64,000 nucleotides of DNA from Modestobacter marinus (GTDB lineage Bacteria > Actinomycetota > Actinomycetes > Mycobacteriales > Geodermatophilaceae): NCBI RefSeq assembly GCF_011758655.1, contig NZ_JAAMPA010000001.1:868001-932000 (forward strand), written 5' to 3'. The notes under the pieces were generated by a model, which ran no database searches, was not told the origin of the DNA, and was given only the letters and a program-made list of their open reading frames with translations. The position numbers and the translations under genes were made by a program. Shown in pieces: positions 60,219 through 64,000 of this stretch; within the stretch, counting starts at the first letter, position 1; each line of letters opens with the position of its first letter.

Positions 60219-61085
60219 TCAGGAGCTGGTGGCCTCGGCGGGCCGCTGGTCGACCTCGGGCCAGGCGTACCAGCGCAGCCGGCGGAAGCCCGCTGCGCCC
60301 AGCACCTCGGCGCGCAACGCGGCCCGGGCCCGGAGCGCCGCCACCGCCTCGACCGAGTACCGCCGCCACATCCGCTGGGGCTCCCGGGCCAGCCGCACCA
60401 GCCAGTTCAGCTTCAGCGGGTAGGCCCAGGCGGGGTAGTAGCCGGCCTGCTGCACCTGGTCGAGGAAGCCCCCGCAGGTGAGCACCAGCCCCTGCGGCAG
60501 GTACCGGGCGACGTCCAGGACGAACTGCTCCTGCAGCGGTGCGCCGAGCCCGGCCAGCACCACCGTCGGCCGGGTGCGGGCCAGCCAGACGTCCATGTCC
60601 TCGGGCGCCGGCCGGCCGGCGTAGCCGTCCCGGACGGAGACGATCTCGCCGTCCGCGGGGAGCAGCGCGGCCACCGCGCGCCGCAGGCTCGCGACGTCCT
60701 CCGGGCGCCCGCCGACGACGGCGACCCGCGGTGCCCGGAGCCGACCCAGCAGCTCCGGGAGGACGAGGTCCGCGCTGGTGCGGGGCACCAGGCCGCCGCC
60801 CAGCAGGCTGCGCAGGAAGAGCCCGTCGACGCCGAGGTAGGTGAGCCGCCCCAGCAGCTCGGGCGCAGCGTGCAGCAGCTCCAGGGCGCTGTGGTGGTTC
60901 ACCCAGGAGACGGTGACCACCGGCTGGCCGCTGTCGTGCAGCCGGGCGAGGTGGCCGGCCACCTCGGCGACGGGGTCGGTCCGGGGGTCCGCAGCGGGCC
61001 GGGTGACCGGCTCGCCCCGGCGGAGGGCCCGTTCGGTGGTGAAGTCGACGACCGAGCCGAGCGGTGGTGTCTCCGGGGTGCGCAC
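60219..61085 (-). CDS. WecB/TagA/CpsF family glycosyltransferase
   Basis: 288 residues. Family signatures: VSWVNHHSALELL, YLGVDGLFLRSLLGG, VAVVGGRPEDVASLRRAV, VVLAGLGAPLQEQFVLD and GGFLDQVQQAGYYPAWAYPLKLNWLVRLAREPQRMWRRY. These enzymes add N-acetylmannosamine(uronic) or related sugars to a polyprenyl-linked GlcNAc during wall or exopolysaccharide assembly. It probably serves the same polysaccharide theme seen at the left end of the window. GTG at 61085. Confidence 0.9.
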   Translation of the reverse strand: MRTPETPPLGSVVDFTTERALRRGEPVTRPAADPRTDPVAEVAGHLARLHDSGQPVVTVSWVNHHSALELLHAAPELLGRLTYLGVDGLFLRSLLGGGLVPRTSADLVLPELLGRLRAPRVAVVGGRPEDVASLRRAVAALLPADGEIVSVRDGYAGRPAPEDMDVWLARTRPTVVLAGLGAPLQEQFVLDVARYLPQGLVLTCGGFLDQVQQAGYYPAWAYPLKLNWLVRLAREPQRMWRRYSVEAVAALRARAALRAEVLGAAGFRRLRWYAWPEVDQRPAEATSS

Positions 61086-61168
61086 GCGCTGTCCTCGCCT
61101 CGTCCGTTCCTGTTGTGCACGTCCAGTTCACCCGCGAGCGAGCCCCGGTGCTCGTCCGCGGGCGGGTA

Positions 61169-61220
61169 CGTCACCCGGCCGGGTGGGCTGGCAGGAGCCG
61201 GCCCACCCAGCCGGGTGACG
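61169..61220 (-). terminator. Hairpin terminator of the pectin-degrading gene
   Basis: 20-bp stem with one mismatch (arms 61169-61188 and 61201-61220), 12-nt loop, 14 bp after the stop codon of the minus-strand gene. Confidence 0.75.
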
Positions 61221-61234
61221 AGGACCCCGTCGGG

Positions 61235-64000
61235 TCAGATCGGGCGCTTGGCCGGCCAGACGATCTCGTCGTCGGCGACGGCGCCGTCCAGCCGCTGGAA
61301 GTAGGCGCCACCCGCGGGCAGCACGCCCTGCTCGGCCAGGGACGTGGCGACGATGCGAGCCAGCTCGATCGCCCCCCGCGCCTGGAAGTGGGTGTCGTCC
61401 GCGCGGCCGTCGGGGTAGTTCGGGTACTCGCCCGGCGCGACGTGGAGGAAGTAGTCCTTCGTCCCCTCCGGCCCCAGCTCGTTCCACAGGTCGGTGCTCA
61501 TGGCGGTCAGGTCGACCACCGCGACGCCCTGCTCGGCGGCCAGCGCCCGCATCGCGGCCGGGTACTCGCCGTGGGTGGTCTTGGCGACCCCCGCCTCGTC
61601 GAACCGGCGGCGCTCCACCGGGGTCACCAGCACCGGCGTCGCACCCTTGGCCCGGGCACCGTCGACGTACTTCTGCAGGTACTCCTGGTAGGTGCCGTAG
61701 GGGTCGGTGTACCGGCTCGGGTCGTCGGCCTTCTGGTCGTTGTGACCGAAGGAGATGAGCAGGAAGTCACCCGGCTGGATCTCCGCCAGCGTCCGGTCGA
61801 ACAGGCCGCTGTCGTAGTAGTCCTTGGAGCTGGCCCCGGACTTGGCGTAGTCGACCACCGTGGCGTCCTCGGTGGTGAACAGCCCCAGCGCCTGACCCCA
61901 GCCGGTCCGCGGGCCCTCGTTGGCCTGGTAGACCGACGCGGTCGAGTCACCGATCACGAAGACGCTGAGCGGGCGGGTCTCGCCGCTGCCCTCGGTCACC
62001 GTCGCGCTCACCGTGGCCGCCGCGGACTCGTTGCCCGTGACGTCGACCGCGGTCACCCGGTACCAGCCGGTGGAGCCGACCGGGACGGTGTTGTCCACGT
62101 AGGTCGAGGCGGTGATCGGGGTGCTGGTGAGCCGGGCGTAGGTGCCCGTCTCGCTGAGCGCGCGGTAGACGACGTACCCGGCGGTGTCGCCCTCGGCGTC
62201 GTCCGCCCAGTCCAGCGTCACCGCACCCGGTGCCACCGCGGCGGCCAGCCCGGCCGGCACGGCCGGCGCGGTGGTGTCCGACGGCGCCGGCTCGTCCTCA
62301 CCGGTGGGGTTCCAGCCGTCCTTGCCGGCCAGGTAGTCCCACTTGGTGTACTGCTCGGCCTCGGCGGCCGTCAGCTGCGGACGGTTCTCGTTCACCCCGG
62401 CGCCCGGGCCGGTGTTCTGGTACTCGAAGAACCGGGCCTCGGTCCAGGAGAACCCGCTCATGTCCGTCCACGGCGCGGACTTGATCGCCGCGGGCAGCTC
62501 GGTGTCGCGGATGACGACCTGGGCGATCGCGTTCACGTCACCACTGGGGTGCCACGGCCGGCCGAGGTGGAAGCTGCCCGCCGGGGCGTCGCTCTCCACG
62601 TTGCTGTCGGTGATCAGGATCCCGTACGGGAGGCTGATGTCGACGCTGCTGGCCGTCAGGTAGCCGTTGTTGGAGCTGCTGCCCCGGGTGGACGCGAAGA
62701 TCGTGCTCCGGTCGAACACCGCGGTGCCCCGGCCGAAGATGAAGTCCACGTCACCCTCGACGTAGCTGTCCACGAAGTACGACCGCGCCTGCACGCCCGT
62801 CCCGGGCGAGTCGACCATCAGGGTGTCCTGGTCGCCCAGGAACCGGACGTCCTCGAACACCAGCCGGTCGCCCTGGGTCTTGAGCGCCAGGGCCTGCTGC
62901 GCCGACAGCGTCGAGGTGGCCTCGTCGAAGTCGTTGGCGAACGTGAGGTCCCGGACGGTGATGTCGCTGCCCTTGATGAGCACGGTGGCACTGCCGGAGG
63001 AGCCGTAGGTGCCGGAGCCGTCCGGCTTCTGCGTGCCCGCCGCGTTGTCCTCCACGATGACGACGTCCGCGGCGTTGCCGGTGGTCCCGATGAGGGTCAC
63101 GTGGTTGCGGGACATGGTGACGACCTCGCGGTACTCACCCGGGGTCACCGCGATGACGACCGGGTCGGCCGCGGTGCCCGCGCCGGCCGCGTCGACCGCG
63201 GCCTGGACGGTGGTGAAGTCACCCGAGCCGTCCTGGGCGACCAGCAGGTCGTGGTCGGGCAGCGGGGTCCCGGTGGTGGTCAGCGTGACCGGCGCCGAGG
63301 CGGCCGACACGTTGCCGGTGGTGTCCACCGCGGTCACCAGGTAGCTGTACTCGACGCCAGGGGCGACGGCCGTGTCGGTGTAGCCGACCTCGGTCAGCAG
63401 CTCGGTGGTGAGCTGGTTGGCCGCGATGGCCTCGACCGTGCTGCCGGTGGCCCGGTACACGTGGTACCCGGCCAGGTCGGCCTCGCCGTTCGCCGTCCAG
63501 GTCACGGCCACACCAGCGGCGTCCGCCGAGGCGATGAGGCCGGCCGGTGCCGCCGGGGCGGTGATGTCGCCGGTGGCCGGCTCCTCGGCACCGGTGGGGT
63601 TCCAGCCGTCCTCGCCGGCCAGGTAGTCCCACTTGGTGTAGTCGGTGGCCCCGGCGACCGAGAGCTGCGGGCGGTTGGCGTTCACCGTCGCGCCCGCACC
63701 GGTGTTCTGGTACTCGGCGAAGCGGCCGTCGGTCCACAGGTTCGGGGACATGTCGGCCCACGGCTGGCTGGTCCGGATCGCGGCCGGCAGCTCGGTCTCG
63801 CGGATGACGACCTGACCACGCGAGTTCGGCATCTCGACGCCGTTCTTCGTGTAGTCGTCGCTCCAGCCGCGCCACGGGCGGCCGAGGGAGAAGGTCTCCG
63901 CCGGGGCGTCGCTGGTCACCGTGGAGTTGGTGATCAGGATCCCGTACCGGTTGTCGTCCGCGGTGCTCGCGGCGGTGAGGTAGCCGTTGTTGGAGCTGCT
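61235..64000 (-). CDS. Multidomain pectinesterase with SGNH esterase domain, 5' end outside window
   Basis: At least 921 residues are visible; the frame is open to the right edge, so the N-terminus is missing. Order from the edge: end of a first pectinesterase domain (SSNNGYLTAASTADDNRYGILITNS, shown in part, and FSLGRPWRGW), an Fn3-like linker, a complete second pectinesterase (ALALKTQGDRLVFEDVRFLG, GDQDTLMVDSP, GDVDFIFGRGTAVFD, FHLGRPW with catalytic Asp pairs and Arg), a second Fn3-like linker, then an SGNH/GDSL hydrolase (VFVIGDSTAS, SFGHNDQK, DDTHFQ) like rhamnogalacturonan acetylesterases. It would de-methylate and de-acetylate pectin outside the cell. Confidence 0.92.
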   Translation of the reverse strand, partial: SSSNNGYLTAASTADDNRYGILITNSTVTSDAPAETFSLGRPWRGWSDDYTKNGVEMPNSRGQVVIRETELPAAIRTSQPWADMSPNLWTDGRFAEYQNTGAGATVNANRPQLSVAGATDYTKWDYLAGEDGWNPTGAEEPATGDITAPAAPAGLIASADAAGVAVTWTANGEADLAGYHVYRATGSTVEAIAANQLTTELLTEVGYTDTAVAPGVEYSYLVTAVDTTGNVSAASAPVTLTTTGTPLPDHDLLVAQDGSGDFTTVQAAVDAAGAGTAADPVVIAVTPGEYREVVTMSRNHVTLIGTTGNAADVVIVEDNAAGTQKPDGSGTYGSSGSATVLIKGSDITVRDLTFANDFDEATSTLSAQQALALKTQGDRLVFEDVRFLGDQDTLMVDSPGTGVQARSYFVDSYVEGDVDFIFGRGTAVFDRSTIFASTRGSSSNNGYLTASSVDISLPYGILITDSNVESDAPAGSFHLGRPWHPSGDVNAIAQVVIRDTELPAAIKSAPWTDMSGFSWTEARFFEYQNTGPGAGVNENRPQLTAAEAEQYTKWDYLAGKDGWNPTGEDEPAPSDTTAPAVPAGLAAAVAPGAVTLDWADDAEGDTAGYVVYRALSETGTYARLTSTPITASTYVDNTVPVGSTGWYRVTAVDVTGNESAAATVSATVTEGSGETRPLSVFVIGDSTASVYQANEGPRTGWGQALGLFTTEDATVVDYAKSGASSKDYYDSGLFDRTLAEIQPGDFLLISFGHNDQKADDPSRYTDPYGTYQEYLQKYVDGARAKGATPVLVTPVERRRFDEAGVAKTTHGEYPAAMRALAAEQGVAVVDLTAMSTDLWNELGPEGTKDYFLHVAPGEYPNYPDGRADDTHFQARGAIELARIVATSLAEQGVLPAGGAYFQRLDGAVADDEIVWPAKRPI

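Overview
The window is very GC-rich DNA with heavy GTG start usage and many 4-bp start/stop overlaps (GTGA or ATGA). Gene content (glucosyl-3-phosphoglycerate synthase, MenB, NDMA-type alcohol dehydrogenase, a mycothiol-isomerase-like fold protein) fits a free-living actinobacterium. The strongest taxonomic clue is a formate dehydrogenase whose catalytic codon is UAG followed by a selenocysteine insertion hairpin. UAG-programmed selenocysteine has been reported in Geodermatophilus and Blastococcus, so family Geodermatophilaceae is my best guess. This is inference, not a database match.

Region 1 (1-13.4 kb) is a surface-polysaccharide locus. It holds a lyase C-terminus, a CHAP-like protein lacking its catalytic Cys, two glycosyltransferases, a pyruvyl-transferase-family enzyme, a polyprenyl-phosphate sugar transferase and a frameshifted nitroreductase-like gene. 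A tyrosinase/cofactor pair, two paralogous membrane proteins with low-complexity tails and an orphan degenerate GGDEF protein are interspersed.

Region 2 (13.4-19.6 kb) is a formate dehydrogenase operon on the minus strand: catalytic subunit (UAG at codon 187), four-cluster Fe-S subunit, NrfD-type membrane subunit. Region 3 (19.6-25.8 kb) has two overlapping c-di-GMP genes with complementary active and degenerate domains, then an MBL hydrolase. Region 4 (25.8-37.1 kb) is mixed housekeeping: GpgS, HAD phosphatase, alcohol dehydrogenase, TetR regulators, MenB, a nuclease-fold protein, Nudix, Pr6Pr and PHP proteins.

Region 5 (37.2-40.6 kb) is a lower-GC two-gene island at the 3' end of an IclR regulator gene, bounded by 167-bp direct repeats made of IclR coding sequence. 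Its genes are adjacent (TAA then ATG) and encode a protein with a DGQHR/DUF262-like motif and a protein with a HEPN-like motif. This is a candidate defence or toxin module.

Region 6 (39.8-58.4 kb) looks like a catabolic supercluster: IclR and PaaX regulators, Rieske oxygenase, cytochrome P450, two phthalate-dioxygenase-reductase-type flavoproteins, a Liv-type ABC importer with fused ATPases, two acyl-CoA ligases, SDR, amidohydrolase and MaoC hydratase. The substrate cannot be read from sequence; an aromatic or branched organic acid is likely. Region 7 (58.4-64 kb) carries a LOG-family protein, a geranylgeranyl-reductase-family flavoprotein, a WecB/TagA glycosyltransferase and the 3' part of a secreted pectin-degrading protein (two pectinesterase domains, Fn3-like linkers, SGNH esterase) that runs off the right edge. 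No rRNA, tRNA or CRISPR array was seen.
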